Origin: Firmicutes bacterium HGW-Firmicutes-10
GTDB lineage: Bacteria > Bacillota_I > Bacilli_A > Erysipelotrichales > Erysipelotrichaceae
Direction: 5' to 3'
Length of the DNA stretch: 40,458 bases
Assembly (NCBI GenBank): GCA_002841605.1
Contig: PHAF01000002.1
Location: forward strand, 1-40,458
Position 1 is the stretch's first letter, and each line of letters begins with the position of its first letter. The translations under genes and the position numbers were made by a program. The notes under the pieces are model-generated. The model was not told the DNA's origin. It did not search any database and was given only the letters and a program-made list of their open reading frames with translations. Shown piece after piece: positions 24,485 to 34,306 of the stretch.

Positions 24485-25370
24485 AATTCAAAAAAGGCTG
24501 CTTTATATGATTTTAGATCTATTACCAGATAAGTTGGTTTTGAATCTGCAATATTTCGCTACGGTTGGAAGGAAACTCAATTTAAAGAATCCGGAAAGGT
24601 TTACTGAAAAGGTTCAGTGGTACAAACTGAATTATCGTACACCTTTGATGACAATTTGTTCCGACAAATATCTAATGCGAAATTATGTTGCAGATAAAGG
24701 TTACTCGGAATTTTTGCCTAGTTTATTAGGTATTTATGATTCATATAATCAAATTGATTTTACTAGTTTACCCAATTCATTTGCACTAAAATGTAATAAT
24801 GGTTCAGGTACTAATATTTTTATAAGAAATAAGGCAAACTGTGATCTTGGTGTGATTAAGAAAACAATTGATTCGTGGTCAAAAGTAAACACATTAAGTG
24901 TAGGAAGAGAGTGGTCATATCAAAATATCAAACAAAAAATAATTGTCGAGGAACTATTGACTCCAGAAGATGACTTTCAGATTGAGAATGGTCTTAATGA
25001 TTATAAAATACTATGTTTCAATGGTAATCCAAGATACGCTTGGGTCGATGTAAAAAGACACACTGATCATAGAAGGAATTTTTATGATTTGAATTGGATG
25101 CAGCTAAATGTTATGACAGACAAGCCCAACACAGATAGCGAAGTACCAAAACCGAGTTATTTTGAACTGATGCTAGAGATTGCAAGTGATTTTGCGCAAG
25201 ATTTCCCCTTTGTTAGAGTTGACTTTTACTGCTTAAATAACAGAATCTATATAGGTGAGTTGACATTCTATCCTTGGAGTGGTTGTGTTCAATTCATTCC
25301 TGACAGTTTTGATTTTGAACTTGGAAAGGCTTTCAAACTTCCATTTATAACAAGATCAAGGGAGGCTTAA
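24459..25370 (+). CDS. TupA-like ATP-grasp protein
   Basis: This 303-residue protein matches the TupA-like ATP-grasp family, named for teichuronopeptide biosynthesis. Typical parts are NPERFTEKVQWYKLNYRTPL, CSDKYLMRNYVADKGYSEFL, LPNSFALKCNNGSGTNIFI, IVEELL, DYKILCFNGNPRYAWVDVKR and FVRVDFYCLNNRIYIGELTF. ATP-grasp enzymes join a carboxylate to an amine, so it may attach an amino acid to a uronic acid of the polysaccharide. The ugd and UDP-glucuronate epimerase genes downstream would supply such acids. Some family members may act differently. It overlaps the preceding gene by 26 bases. Codons are AT-rich. Confidence 0.85.
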   Translation: MLLKQKLNKIQKRLLYMILDLLPDKLVLNLQYFATVGRKLNLKNPERFTEKVQWYKLNYRTPLMTICSDKYLMRNYVADKGYSEFLPSLLGIYDSYNQIDFTSLPNSFALKCNNGSGTNIFIRNKANCDLGVIKKTIDSWSKVNTLSVGREWSYQNIKQKIIVEELLTPEDDFQIENGLNDYKILCFNGNPRYAWVDVKRHTDHRRNFYDLNWMQLNVMTDKPNTDSEVPKPSYFELMLEIASDFAQDFPFVRVDFYCLNNRIYIGELTFYPWSGCVQFIPDSFDFELGKAFKLPFITRSREA

Positions 25371-25375
25371 AATTG

Positions 25376-26494
25376 ATGGGTTCTAGTTTCACTAAAAAAA
25401 GATGCCTGTTTATTATTCCTCGAATGGGTAATGGAGGAGCCGAGCGGGTCATGTCTACTTTGGCAAATGAATTGTCATCTGAAAATAATGAAGTACTGAT
25501 TCTTTCGTTAACAACCAGTGATAGTTTTTATAAACTGAATGAAAAAGTAAAAATGGTAGGTGCGAACTACATAATAAGCAGAGATAGTAAGATTCTTAGA
25601 AGAATTGATATGCTAGTCAATGGTATAAAAGGTATATTTTTTGTACGTAGTTTAGTCAAAGAATGGAAACCAGATATTGTTATCTCATTCCTAACTCATA
25701 CTAATATATTATCTATAATTACTAAATTTTCTTATAAAAACATGAAGCTAATTGTTTCAGAGAGATGTGATCCTTTGGAAAGAAGTTTAACGTTAAGATT
25801 ATTGACAAAATATTTGTATCCATTTGCAGATGGGATTGTTTGTCAGAGTAAAGTTGTTGCTGAATTCTTTCCACAAACCGCTCAAAAGAATATCAAAATT
25901 ATTCAAAATCCAATTAATTATGAGTCTGTATCAAATAAAGAATTCTCGATTAAAAGAAAAGTTATAGTTGGTGTAGGGAGGCTTTTTGAACAAAAGAATT
26001 TTGAATTATTAATAGATAGTTTTAATGATATCAAAGATGACTTTCCACTACATAAATTGGAAATCTATGGTGAAGGACATTTACGCAACCAACTTGAAAG
26101 TCAAATTGAAAGACTAGATTTATGTAACAGAGTATTTCTAAGAGGTGTTATAAATAATGTTATGAAACATGTTTCTGATTCTGAACTTTTTGTCTTGTCA
26201 TCTAATTTCGAAGGGTTTCCCAATGCATTAATTGAAGCAATGGCTTCAGGATTGCCCGTTATATCAACGGATTTTTCTACAGGGGTAGCGCGAGATTTAA
26301 TTAAAGAAAATAACGGCATTATCGTTCCTGTTGGGGATCAGGAGTCACTTACCAAGGCAATGCGAACCATTTTGTCCAGTGAAGAACTGCAAAAAAAGAT
26401 GAGCATCGAAAACCGATGTCTCAACAATACTCTATCAGTTAAGTTGATACTTGATAAATGGATTGAATTGTTTGTTGATGTTATCTCTAAGTGA
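25376..26494 (+). CDS. Glycosyltransferase family 4 (GT-B)
   Basis: This 372-residue GT4 enzyme has the acceptor-side FIIPRMGNGGAERVMSTLAN, then KPDIVISFLTHTNI and VGVGRLFEQKNFELLIDSF at the start of the donor domain. The E-x7-E motif is EGFPNALIEAMASGLPVIS. It is closest in style to PglH/PglJ-like or WbnH-like GalNAc transferases. The ATG at 25376 is ten bases from GGGAGG and is better than the TTG at 25373. Confidence 0.9.
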   Translation: MGSSFTKKRCLFIIPRMGNGGAERVMSTLANELSSENNEVLILSLTTSDSFYKLNEKVKMVGANYIISRDSKILRRIDMLVNGIKGIFFVRSLVKEWKPDIVISFLTHTNILSIITKFSYKNMKLIVSERCDPLERSLTLRLLTKYLYPFADGIVCQSKVVAEFFPQTAQKNIKIIQNPINYESVSNKEFSIKRKVIVGVGRLFEQKNFELLIDSFNDIKDDFPLHKLEIYGEGHLRNQLESQIERLDLCNRVFLRGVINNVMKHVSDSELFVLSSNFEGFPNALIEAMASGLPVISTDFSTGVARDLIKENNGIIVPVGDQESLTKAMRTILSSEELQKKMSIENRCLNNTLSVKLILDKWIELFVDVISK

Positions 26495-26595
26495 GTTACC
26501 TTGTTTAGGTTTCTTTGTGAGAAATTTGAGTATTTTTAATATTTTATAAGTGAGCAAAAGTGAAGATTATTAAAATTGATGGGTGGATGGTTATT

Positions 26596-27822
26596 ATGAA
26601 ATTTAGGCTATTAACAATAAAAGAATATGCTACTTATACAGTACTGGTTTTATATATTTTATTTGTAACTGACAGTATGATCTTTGGATTAAACTCAAAT
26701 TCTACCATTGTCAGCTATGCAAAGATCTCAATTTTTGTTTTTTTGATGTTGCTTTTAATTTATTCTTTTATCATCAATATCAAACTGAATATAAAAGAGA
26801 TTATGGTAGCGCTAATTTTTGTTATATCGCTTTTAATCTCTATGATTTTTACGAAGGATTTTACAGGAGCATATTTTTTTAAAATAGCTTTGGTAATAAT
26901 TTCTTTGATTAGTGCAAAGTTGTTAAATATAAATAAATTCATAGAAGCTTATATTAATGTTATGATTTTTATTGCAATATTTTCGCTGTTTGCAATGTTA
27001 CTACAGGAGTCTATTATACAGTTAGATTTATTTCCTGAAATAACAACACCTAAGGGGTACGTTTTCACTAGTCTTGGATTAACAAATATTCCGCATTATA
27101 ATTCTTATAAAATAAGGAACTGGGGTCCCTTTTGGGAACCAGGAGTCTTCCAAGCATACCTTAATTTTGCATTGTTTTTTGTGATTTACTGGAGTAAAAA
27201 CAATGAAAAAAAGGGATTTTTTAGAGTAATTTTTATTTCGTTTGCAATCTTATCAACTCTTTCAACTGCAGGTATTATAGCAATGACACTCATGTTAACA
27301 AGTCTAGTGATTAAAAAAGACAACAACCCTAAAAATATTAGAAAAATAGCTCTGCTACTTCTATTTGCTTTAGTCTCAGTTTATGTTTTAAACAATCCTC
27401 ACTTAAGTACTATGATTTTTGGGAAATTATTTGTGCACTTTGAAGGGAACAACACTTTAATGAGCCGGTGGTACTCTATTACTGGAATTCTTAAGATTTA
27501 TAGCAGTAGTTTGATATTTGGAGTTGGACCAAATAATGTTCTGTTGGAACTTGCAAGTTACGCTAATAGAGCCATCTCTGCTACGAATACTATAACCTTT
27601 CATTTCGCTTCATTTGGATTATTCAGTGGTTTAATTTACATTTGGTACACTTATAAGAACGTCATCTTATCCTCAAAAAAAGCATTTGCTACAATTATGC
27701 TTATTGCATGGTTAAGTGTTATTTTAATGAGCCAAAATTTCACATACTCTTTATTTTTCAATATATTCATGTTTATGAGTTTTTCTGATAAAAACAAAGC
27801 GAAAGGTACTTACAATGGATAA
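26596..27822 (+). CDS. O-antigen polymerase-like (Wzy) membrane protein
   Basis: This 408-residue protein has ten or more hydrophobic segments and very AT-rich codons (14 G+C in 60 bases at 26761-26820). The long extracytoplasmic loop contains RNWGPFWEPGVFQAYLNFAL, and the next conserved segment is NNTLMSRWYSI...GVGPNN. Both are typical of Wzy/WaaL-type proteins. It would polymerise the second repeat unit after flipping. I prefer the ATG at 26596 (SD GGGTGG); starts at 26560 or 26587 lack an SD at the right distance. Confidence 0.85.
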   Translation: MKFRLLTIKEYATYTVLVLYILFVTDSMIFGLNSNSTIVSYAKISIFVFLMLLLIYSFIINIKLNIKEIMVALIFVISLLISMIFTKDFTGAYFFKIALVIISLISAKLLNINKFIEAYINVMIFIAIFSLFAMLLQESIIQLDLFPEITTPKGYVFTSLGLTNIPHYNSYKIRNWGPFWEPGVFQAYLNFALFFVIYWSKNNEKKGFFRVIFISFAILSTLSTAGIIAMTLMLTSLVIKKDNNPKNIRKIALLLLFALVSVYVLNNPHLSTMIFGKLFVHFEGNNTLMSRWYSITGILKIYSSSLIFGVGPNNVLLELASYANRAISATNTITFHFASFGLFSGLIYIWYTYKNVILSSKKAFATIMLIAWLSVILMSQNFTYSLFFNIFMFMSFSDKNKAKGTYNG

Positions 27823-28732
27823 TTCTATAGCTATTATTCGATATACAAAAAGTGATTTCATTGCCAAGAATATTGAGTTTAATGGATTTACTGTAATAAA
27901 TGCCTACAAAAGCTCGAATTATGTTTCATATTTGATTTGGAAGACTTTGAAGTTATTAAACCTACCTGGACAGTCATTGTGGTACAATGGTAAACTTAAG
28001 CACACTTGTTTTGACACTATTATACTTATAGAATCGAATTTAACCGTTCACTTTGTAAACTGGATACGTAAAAATAACCCTAATTCTAGGATTGTTTTTT
28101 GGTATTGGAATATTGTCGAAAATACGATAAACCCTAGCCGAATAAAGGATGATTCAATTGAGAAGTGGTCTTTTTCAGAGAAAGATTGTGAAATTTATAG
28201 TATGCAGTACAACCCACCATTCTACTTTAAGAACATTAAAATTGAGCAGTCTAAAGAAGAGTACGATTTATATTTTGCAGGTAAAGATAAAGGTAGACTT
28301 TCCGCGCTTTTAGATTTTAAGAAAAAATCTGAAGAATTGGGATTAAATGTTTATTTACATGTATCACCAACGAGGAAGTTAGATTTGATATTTAACAGTA
28401 AGAATCTAAAGCCAGCTATAAGTTATGATCGAGTACTTGAAGATGTTGCCAAAAGTAAGGCGTTGCTCGATATTATTGAAGTAACTGATTCAGGTCAATC
28501 GCAGAGAACAATGGAGTCGATATTTTTTGAAAAGAAAATAGTAACAAACAGCAAACTTATAAAAAAGTTTGATTTCTATAATCAAGAGAATATTTTCGTA
28601 ATTGGAGAGGATAATATCGAAAAACTACCTTCATTTTTAAAAACTCCATATGTAAAAATAGATGAAAATATAATTAATCGTTACGAAGTAAGAAACTGGG
28701 TAAAGCGATTCTTAATAAATCAAGTGATTTAA
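27815..28732 (+). CDS. Probable glycosyltransferase, unassigned family
   Basis: This 305-residue protein is encoded eight bases into the end of wzy. It has no signal peptide or membrane segment. The N-terminal half has a Rossmann-like pattern, with FDTIILIESNLTVHFVNWIR and RIVFWYWNIVENT. The C-terminal half has EYDLYFAGKDKGRLSALLDF, a segment I associate with uncharacterised transferases in capsule clusters, then SQRTMESIFFEKKIVTNS, like a degenerate donor-binding region. It most probably adds a sugar to the repeat unit; this rests on fold-like features and context. Confidence 0.6.
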   Translation: MDNSIAIIRYTKSDFIAKNIEFNGFTVINAYKSSNYVSYLIWKTLKLLNLPGQSLWYNGKLKHTCFDTIILIESNLTVHFVNWIRKNNPNSRIVFWYWNIVENTINPSRIKDDSIEKWSFSEKDCEIYSMQYNPPFYFKNIKIEQSKEEYDLYFAGKDKGRLSALLDFKKKSEELGLNVYLHVSPTRKLDLIFNSKNLKPAISYDRVLEDVAKSKALLDIIEVTDSGQSQRTMESIFFEKKIVTNSKLIKKFDFYNQENIFVIGEDNIEKLPSFLKTPYVKIDENIINRYEVRNWVKRFLINQVI

Positions 28733-29338
28733 TAATTAAAAATGAGTTGAAAAATGAGCGATGTTAATATGCCTTAACAAGTTTTTGATCATAGATAAGT
28801 AATACTTAAAATACTAAATTTTATCGAAAAATATATTTTTAGCTTATTTATTCTCTAGATTATTAAGCTTTCTAACTTGAAGTAGTCAATATGATATTAC
28901 AATATATTTAAGTATAGTAATGAACAGATGCAAAAAACTTAATGGATTATGTCGGATGTACCTTGGTAAAAATCACTAATTGATACTAGAATGTAGATGT
29001 TTCACTTAAATTTTTGGATTATTTGCAAAATACCGCTAAACTGTTTCAAGTGGTATACAAGTTAACTGTTCAATATTGCTGCTTTGAAAACATGTATAGC
29101 ACAATTGTGAATTATGAACTTGAGTTTATACACCCAGTATGCTCTTATTTGTAAGTTTAAAATCAGAAAGGTTTAGGTAGAAAATTATGGAACTAATATT
29201 ATCAAAGGAAATAGAATTCAGATTATCTTGAATACACTAATAAGAATTTCGAAAGCTTATTGGTCAATCTAGTCCTATCATTGTTTTTTTGAGTTTCAGA
29301 ATATCAAGAAATCTTGAGTTTATCTAGGAAGGCTCTAA
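28733..29338 (+). other. AT-rich 600-base gap without a gene
   Basis: All frames are closed by frequent stops. I see no remnant I can name. A hairpin ATACCGCT/AGTGGTAT (29030-29056) contains a G-U pair only if read on the plus strand, and TCAAG/CTTGA forms a small one near 29309. No convincing promoter or U-tract terminator is present. The SD AGGAAGG of the flippase gene ends it. The length and lack of signals suggest a decayed gene or an old insertion junction. Confidence 0.5.
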
Positions 29339-30799
29339 ATGGAAAATAATTACACAAGTTCTAAAATAGTTTCATCTCTTCTTTGGAAATTTTTGGAAAG
29401 AGTTGGAACACAAGGAATTACTTTTGTTGTTCAGATTATATTAGCACGATTACTACTTCCTGAAGAATATGGAATTGTAGCAATAATTAACGTGTTTATT
29501 ATATTAGCAAATATACTTGTGCAAAGTGGCTTAAACTCAGCTTTGGTTCAAAAAAAGGATGCTGATGAAACAGACTTTTCGACAGTTTTCTTTTTAAGTA
29601 TATTTATCTCAATACTGTTATATTTAATATTGTTTCTTTTTTCTATAAATATTGCAGACTTTTATAATAATAGTAAGCTAGTTTTAATTATCAGAGTTTT
29701 GTCTTTAGTTTTAATTGCTGGAGCTGTTAACTCTGTTCAAATTGCATATATTTCGAAAAATCTGTTATTTAAGAAATTGCTTACAAGTAGTATTACTGCC
29801 TCATCTATTTCTGGGATTATTGGGATTATTATGGCACTTTATGGTTGGGGAGTTTGGGCACTGGTATTGCAACAACTACTGAATCAATTTTTAATAACTT
29901 TAATCCTTTGGTATAAAGTTAGATGGAGACCTCATTTTAGATTTTCAATTGATAGATTAAAACTCATGTTTTCGTTTGGATGGAAACTTCTGGTGTCATC
30001 GCTGCTTAACACATTATATAATGACATGAGAACATTAGTAATAGGCAAAGTGTTTAGTGCGAGTACATTAGGTTACTATAATCGAGGCAAACAATTTCCA
30101 GGATTAATCATCGACAATATTAATGGTTCTATACAAGCAGTATTGTTACCTGCTCTATCATCTCGTCAAGATAATTTAGATCGAGTAAAGAACTTAACAA
30201 GAAAATCTATATCTATATCAACCTTCATTGTTCTTCCAATCATTATCGGTCTAGCAGTAGTTGCAGAACCTATGGTTCACATAATTCTGACAGATAAATG
30301 GTTACCCGCCGTTCCTTTTATACAGATTTATTGCATAATATTTGCTTTGAGGCCAATACAGTCTGCGCATGTACAAGCTATAAACTCACTTGGAAGGAGC
30401 GACATTTTTCTAAAAATCGAGATTACTAGAACAATATTTGGTTTAATAATATTATTCATAAGTATACCATTCGGTGTGTTTGCAATTGCCTTTGGTGAGT
30501 TACTCGGAATAATTTATTCATCTTTCTTTTATAGTTATCCTAATGTAAAATTGATTGGTTATTCTTACATCGAGCAACTTAATGATATTTTTCCAGCATT
30601 TATAATTACAGTGATCATGTCTATTTGTGTGTATGCAATACAATATATCAGTATGTCAGCAGGAATACTACTAATCTTACAAATAACTTTTGGGATAATA
30701 TTTTATATTGCATTAGCCTTTCTATTTAGACTATCAGCACTCAATGAATTTTTGTCAGTTATCATACCACTTATGAAATCAGCAAAGTTTATCAAGTAA
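29339..30799 (+). CDS. Wzx-type flippase (MOP superfamily), second copy
   Basis: This 486-residue polytopic protein starts SSLLWKFLERVGTQGITFVV, then ILARLLLPEEYGIVAIINVF, the classic start of the WzxC/TuaB/CapF-like branch of MOP flippases. Further on, YYNRGKQFPGLIIDNINGSI and VLLPALSSRQ match that branch. It differs in sequence from the flippase at 11155, so the two probably move different repeat units. The gene is AT-rich, like its left neighbours. Confidence 0.9.
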   Translation: MENNYTSSKIVSSLLWKFLERVGTQGITFVVQIILARLLLPEEYGIVAIINVFIILANILVQSGLNSALVQKKDADETDFSTVFFLSIFISILLYLILFLFSINIADFYNNSKLVLIIRVLSLVLIAGAVNSVQIAYISKNLLFKKLLTSSITASSISGIIGIIMALYGWGVWALVLQQLLNQFLITLILWYKVRWRPHFRFSIDRLKLMFSFGWKLLVSSLLNTLYNDMRTLVIGKVFSASTLGYYNRGKQFPGLIIDNINGSIQAVLLPALSSRQDNLDRVKNLTRKSISISTFIVLPIIIGLAVVAEPMVHIILTDKWLPAVPFIQIYCIIFALRPIQSAHVQAINSLGRSDIFLKIEITRTIFGLIILFISIPFGVFAIAFGELLGIIYSSFFYSYPNVKLIGYSYIEQLNDIFPAFIITVIMSICVYAIQYISMSAGILLILQITFGIIFYIALAFLFRLSALNEFLSVIIPLMKSAKFIK

Positions 30800-31044
30800 A
30801 AGATTGTCAAAGCTAGATAGATAATTATGATAATTAAGCAGTTAGTGTTACATTTTCAAATATGGGATGCATCAGCGTATAAGTTATTACAACGTTGAAG
30901 TAAACTATATACGTATTTCATGATAATATTGAAGAAGATTCAGAAGTTTAAGTTTGGAGAATGTACCGTTACTTTGAAAATATAAATCAAATAGCAAATT
31001 AGTGAAAATGAAGAATCTTCTATAGAACCATTGGAGGGATATTT
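30800..31044 (+). other. Intergenic gap before capE copy 2
   Basis: This is a 245-base AT-rich stretch with no open frame of note. It ends with TTGGAGGG, the SD of capE. Base composition rises sharply in G+C at the capE gene, which marks a junction between two gene blocks. Confidence 0.4.
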
Positions 31045-32064
31045 GTGTTAAAAGACAAATTGCTACTAATAACAGGTGGAACGGGTTCATTTGGTCATGC
31101 AGTCATGGAACGCTTTTTGCATACAGATATTAAAGAAATCCGGATTTTTTCTCGTGATGAAAAAAAACAAGAGGATATGCGTAAGCTGTACAAAAACGAT
31201 AAGCTTAAATTCTACATCGGTGATGTCCGTGATATTGCTAGTGTAAAGAATGCGATGCATGGGGTTGATTATATCTTTCATGCGGCCGCATTGAAACAAG
31301 TGCCTTCCTGTGAGTTTTTTCCAATGGAAGCCGTAAAAACAAATGTAATTGGAACTGATAATGTTCTGACCGCAGCTATTGAAATGGGAGTTAAGAAAGT
31401 TATATGTCTATCTACAGATAAAGCCGCTTATCCTATCAATGCCATGGGAATATCAAAAGCTATGATGGAGAAGGTGTTTGTAGCTAAGTCTAAAACAGTG
31501 GATCCGAGTCATACATTGATTTGTGGTACACGTTATGGAAATGTCATGGCATCTCGTGGTTCAGTCATTCCTCTCTTTATTGATCAAATCAAAAAGGGAT
31601 TACCCATTACGGTAACTGACCCCAACATGACACGTTTTCTGATGAGCTTGGCCGATGCGGTGGAGTTGGTAGTGTTTGCTTATGGCAATGCTTCGGCTGG
31701 GGATATTATGGTTCAAAAAGCTCCGGCTTCAACCGTCGGCGATTTGGCAATAGCAGTTAAGGAATTATTTCATGCTGATAATGAAATCAGAATTATTGGT
31801 ACTCGACATGGCGAGAAGTTGTATGAGACATTGTTGACAAGAGAAGAGTACATAGTAGCGAAGGATATGGGTAATTTCTTCAGAGTACCGGCAGATACAC
31901 GAGATTTGAATTATGATAAGTACTTTGTGGAAGGTGATGCGAAACTTTCTGGTGAGGAAGAATACAATTCACATAACACTGTTCGTTTAAATGTTGAGCA
32001 AATCAAGGAAAAACTGTTAGAATTAGAGTATGTCAGGAATGAACTGAGAAACTGGGTGAAATAA
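31045..32064 (+). CDS. capE: UDP-N-acetylglucosamine 4,6-dehydratase/5-epimerase, CapE, copy 2
   Basis: This is the second 339-residue CapE/WbjB-type SDR, start GTG with GGAGGG six bases before. The NADP loop is LLITGGTGSFGHAV, and STDKAAYPINAMGISKAMME is identical to copy 1. The stop TAA overlaps the ATG of capF (TAATG), so here it stands in the genuine capE-capF-capG set. It performs the first step of UDP-L-FucNAc synthesis. Confidence 0.94.
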   Translation: MLKDKLLLITGGTGSFGHAVMERFLHTDIKEIRIFSRDEKKQEDMRKLYKNDKLKFYIGDVRDIASVKNAMHGVDYIFHAAALKQVPSCEFFPMEAVKTNVIGTDNVLTAAIEMGVKKVICLSTDKAAYPINAMGISKAMMEKVFVAKSKTVDPSHTLICGTRYGNVMASRGSVIPLFIDQIKKGLPITVTDPNMTRFLMSLADAVELVVFAYGNASAGDIMVQKAPASTVGDLAIAVKELFHADNEIRIIGTRHGEKLYETLLTREEYIVAKDMGNFFRVPADTRDLNYDKYFVEGDAKLSGEEEYNSHNTVRLNVEQIKEKLLELEYVRNELRNWVK

Positions 32065-33173
32065 TGAAGATTCTGGTAACTGGAGCACAAGGCTTTATTG
32101 GGAAAAATCTTATAGCAGAACTAAAAAACCGAAAGTATTCTGAGATTTTTGAGTTTGATAAAGAGACAGATTTTTCACTGTTGAATGAGTTTTGTGCACA
32201 AGCCGAATTTGTATTTCATTTGGCAGGAGTAAACCGTCCTGAAAATCCCAGTGAGTTTATGGAAGGGAATTTTGGTTTTACTTCAGAATTACTTACATTA
32301 TTGAAAAAACATAACAATACTTGTCCAATCATGATTTCCTCTTCCATACAGGCAGAACTTGAGAACCCTTATGGAGTAAGTAAGCGTGCAGGGGAAGACT
32401 TACTGTTTAAGTATTCAGAAGAAACAAATTCCAAAGTCTTGATTTATCGATTCCCGAATGTTTTTGGTAAGTGGAGCAGACCGAACTATAACAGTGCCAT
32501 TGCTACATTCTGCCATAAAATTTCAAGAGATGAAGAAATAACGGTCAATGATCCAAATGTAATTATGAAATTGGTTTATATTGACGATGTGGTTAATGAA
32601 TTATGTAACGCACTGCTTGGAAAAGAGAATGCTGTTGGAAGTTTTTGTGAAGTACCAATGGTCCACACAGTTACACTAGGTAAAATTGTTGAATTACTGT
32701 ATTCATATAAACAAAGTCGTGAAAGCAGAGAAGTACCTTATTTGTCAGATGTGTTTACTAAGAAACTATATAGTACTTATCTCAGTTTTCTTCCAAAAGA
32801 TAAATTCAGTTATCCTTTAAAAATGAATGTTGATCAGCGCGGATCGTTTACAGAGTTTATTAAAACTCCGGATCGCGGTCAGGTTTCAGTGAATATTTCT
32901 AAACCGGGCATAACCAAAGGTAATCATTGGCATCACACCAAGAATGAGAAATTTCTGGTTGTTAATGGAACTGGTGTGATCCGATTTCGTTCTTTAGACA
33001 CAAATGAAATTATTGAATATAACGTCAGTGGAGAAAAGCTTGAGGTTGTAGACATTCCACCAGGATACACTCATAACATAGAAAATCTTGGAAATACAGA
33101 TATGATTACGATTATGTGGGCAAATGAAGCATTTGACCCCAACTATCCAGACACATTTTTCTTGGAGGTATAA
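32064..33173 (+). CDS. capF: CapF-type bifunctional reductase/epimerase for UDP-L-FucNAc
   Basis: This 369-residue protein has an N-terminal SDR domain (ILVTGAQGFIGKNLIAEL, FHLAGVNRPENP, NPYGVSKRAGED with Tyr-x3-Lys). Its C-terminal cupin domain is about residues 245-369 (DQRGSFTEFIKT, GITKGNHWHHTKNEKFLVV, IPPGYTHNIEN). In S. aureus CapF the cupin epimerises at C3 and the SDR reduces at C4 to give UDP-6-deoxy-L-talNAc. All visible catalytic parts are present, including the cupin histidines. Confidence 0.94.
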   Translation: MKILVTGAQGFIGKNLIAELKNRKYSEIFEFDKETDFSLLNEFCAQAEFVFHLAGVNRPENPSEFMEGNFGFTSELLTLLKKHNNTCPIMISSSIQAELENPYGVSKRAGEDLLFKYSEETNSKVLIYRFPNVFGKWSRPNYNSAIATFCHKISRDEEITVNDPNVIMKLVYIDDVVNELCNALLGKENAVGSFCEVPMVHTVTLGKIVELLYSYKQSRESREVPYLSDVFTKKLYSTYLSFLPKDKFSYPLKMNVDQRGSFTEFIKTPDRGQVSVNISKPGITKGNHWHHTKNEKFLVVNGTGVIRFRSLDTNEIIEYNVSGEKLEVVDIPPGYTHNIENLGNTDMITIMWANEAFDPNYPDTFFLEV

Positions 33174-33174
33174 C

Positions 33175-34296
33175 ATGAAAAAACTTAAAGTCATGACCGT
33201 GGTTGGCACCCGACCGGAAATCATCCGGTTATCAGCCGTAATCAACAAACTCGAATCATCAGAAGCCATAGAGCATGTTTTGGTCCATACCGGACAGAAT
33301 TATGACTATGAGCTTAATGAAGTATTTTTTAATGACTTTAAGTTACGCAAGCCGGATTACTTTCTAAATGCGGCACAAGGTACAGCAATTGAGACCATAG
33401 GCAATATTCTCATTAAAATAGATCCGATACTTGACGAAGTTAAACCGGATGCATTTTTGGTTTTAGGTGATACCAACAGCTGCTTATGTGCTATCGCAGC
33501 GAAAAGAAAACACATTCCTATATTCCATATGGAAGCCGGAAACCGCTGTTTTGATCAACGGGTACCTGAAGAAACAAACCGTAAAATCGTCGATCACATC
33601 GCAGATATCAATCTTACATACAGCGATATCGCTAGAGAGTATCTTCTTAGAGAAGGCTTACCGGCAGATCGTATCATAAAAACTGGAAGCCCGATGTTTG
33701 AGGTTCTTGAATCACGCAAAGAGGATATTGAGAAGTCCGACATTATACATAGACTGAACCTTCAGGAAGGCAAGTACTTTGTTGTATCGGCACACAGAGA
33801 AGAAAACATCAATTCAGAAGAAAATTTCACAAATCTTGTAGATAGTTTAAATGCGATTGCTAATATATACAAGTTGCCGATTATCATGAGCACACATCCT
33901 AGAACAAAGAAAATGATTGAAAGTAAAGGCATTGAATTCAATCCATTGATTCAAAATTCGAAACCATTGGGATTTAATGATTATATCAAACTTCAAAAAG
34001 GTGCAAAGGCTGTTTTAAGTGACAGTGGAACCATTAGTGAGGAAGCTTCTATTCTAAACCTTAAAGCCTTAAACATCCGTCAAGCACATGAGCGTCCAGA
34101 AGCTATGGAAGAAGCAGTAGTTATGATGGTGGGTCTTAAGAAAGAAAGAATTTTGCAAGGTTTGAATATTCTTGATGCTAGACTCATGACAATGAGATTA
34201 GTATCAGATTACAGCTTGTTGAATGTATCTGAGAAAGTTTTAAGCATTTTAGTCTCTTATACTGATTATGTGAATAGAGTTGTTTGGGAGGAATAA
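33175..34296 (+). CDS. capG: CapG-type UDP-sugar 2-epimerase
   Basis: This 373-residue protein is a non-hydrolysing UDP-GlcNAc 2-epimerase homologue. It has VVGTRPEIIRLSAVI, LVHTGQNYDYELNEVFF, LGDTNSCL, HMEAGNRCFDQRVPEETNRK, STHPRTKK and SDSGTISEEA. After capE and capF it is the CapG/WbjD enzyme that turns UDP-6-deoxy-L-talNAc into UDP-L-FucNAc. The start ATG is six bases from GGAGG. The preceding stop lies one base upstream. Confidence 0.94.
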   Translation: MKKLKVMTVVGTRPEIIRLSAVINKLESSEAIEHVLVHTGQNYDYELNEVFFNDFKLRKPDYFLNAAQGTAIETIGNILIKIDPILDEVKPDAFLVLGDTNSCLCAIAAKRKHIPIFHMEAGNRCFDQRVPEETNRKIVDHIADINLTYSDIAREYLLREGLPADRIIKTGSPMFEVLESRKEDIEKSDIIHRLNLQEGKYFVVSAHREENINSEENFTNLVDSLNAIANIYKLPIIMSTHPRTKKMIESKGIEFNPLIQNSKPLGFNDYIKLQKGAKAVLSDSGTISEEASILNLKALNIRQAHERPEAMEEAVVMMVGLKKERILQGLNILDARLMTMRLVSDYSLLNVSEKVLSILVSYTDYVNRVVWEE

Positions 34297-34306
34297 TTGT
34301 GATCAA

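Noticed and set aside
5517..32064. capE direct repeats as ends of a composite transposon
   Set aside because: The repeats are ordinary enzyme genes; no transposase, inverted ends or target duplication was seen.
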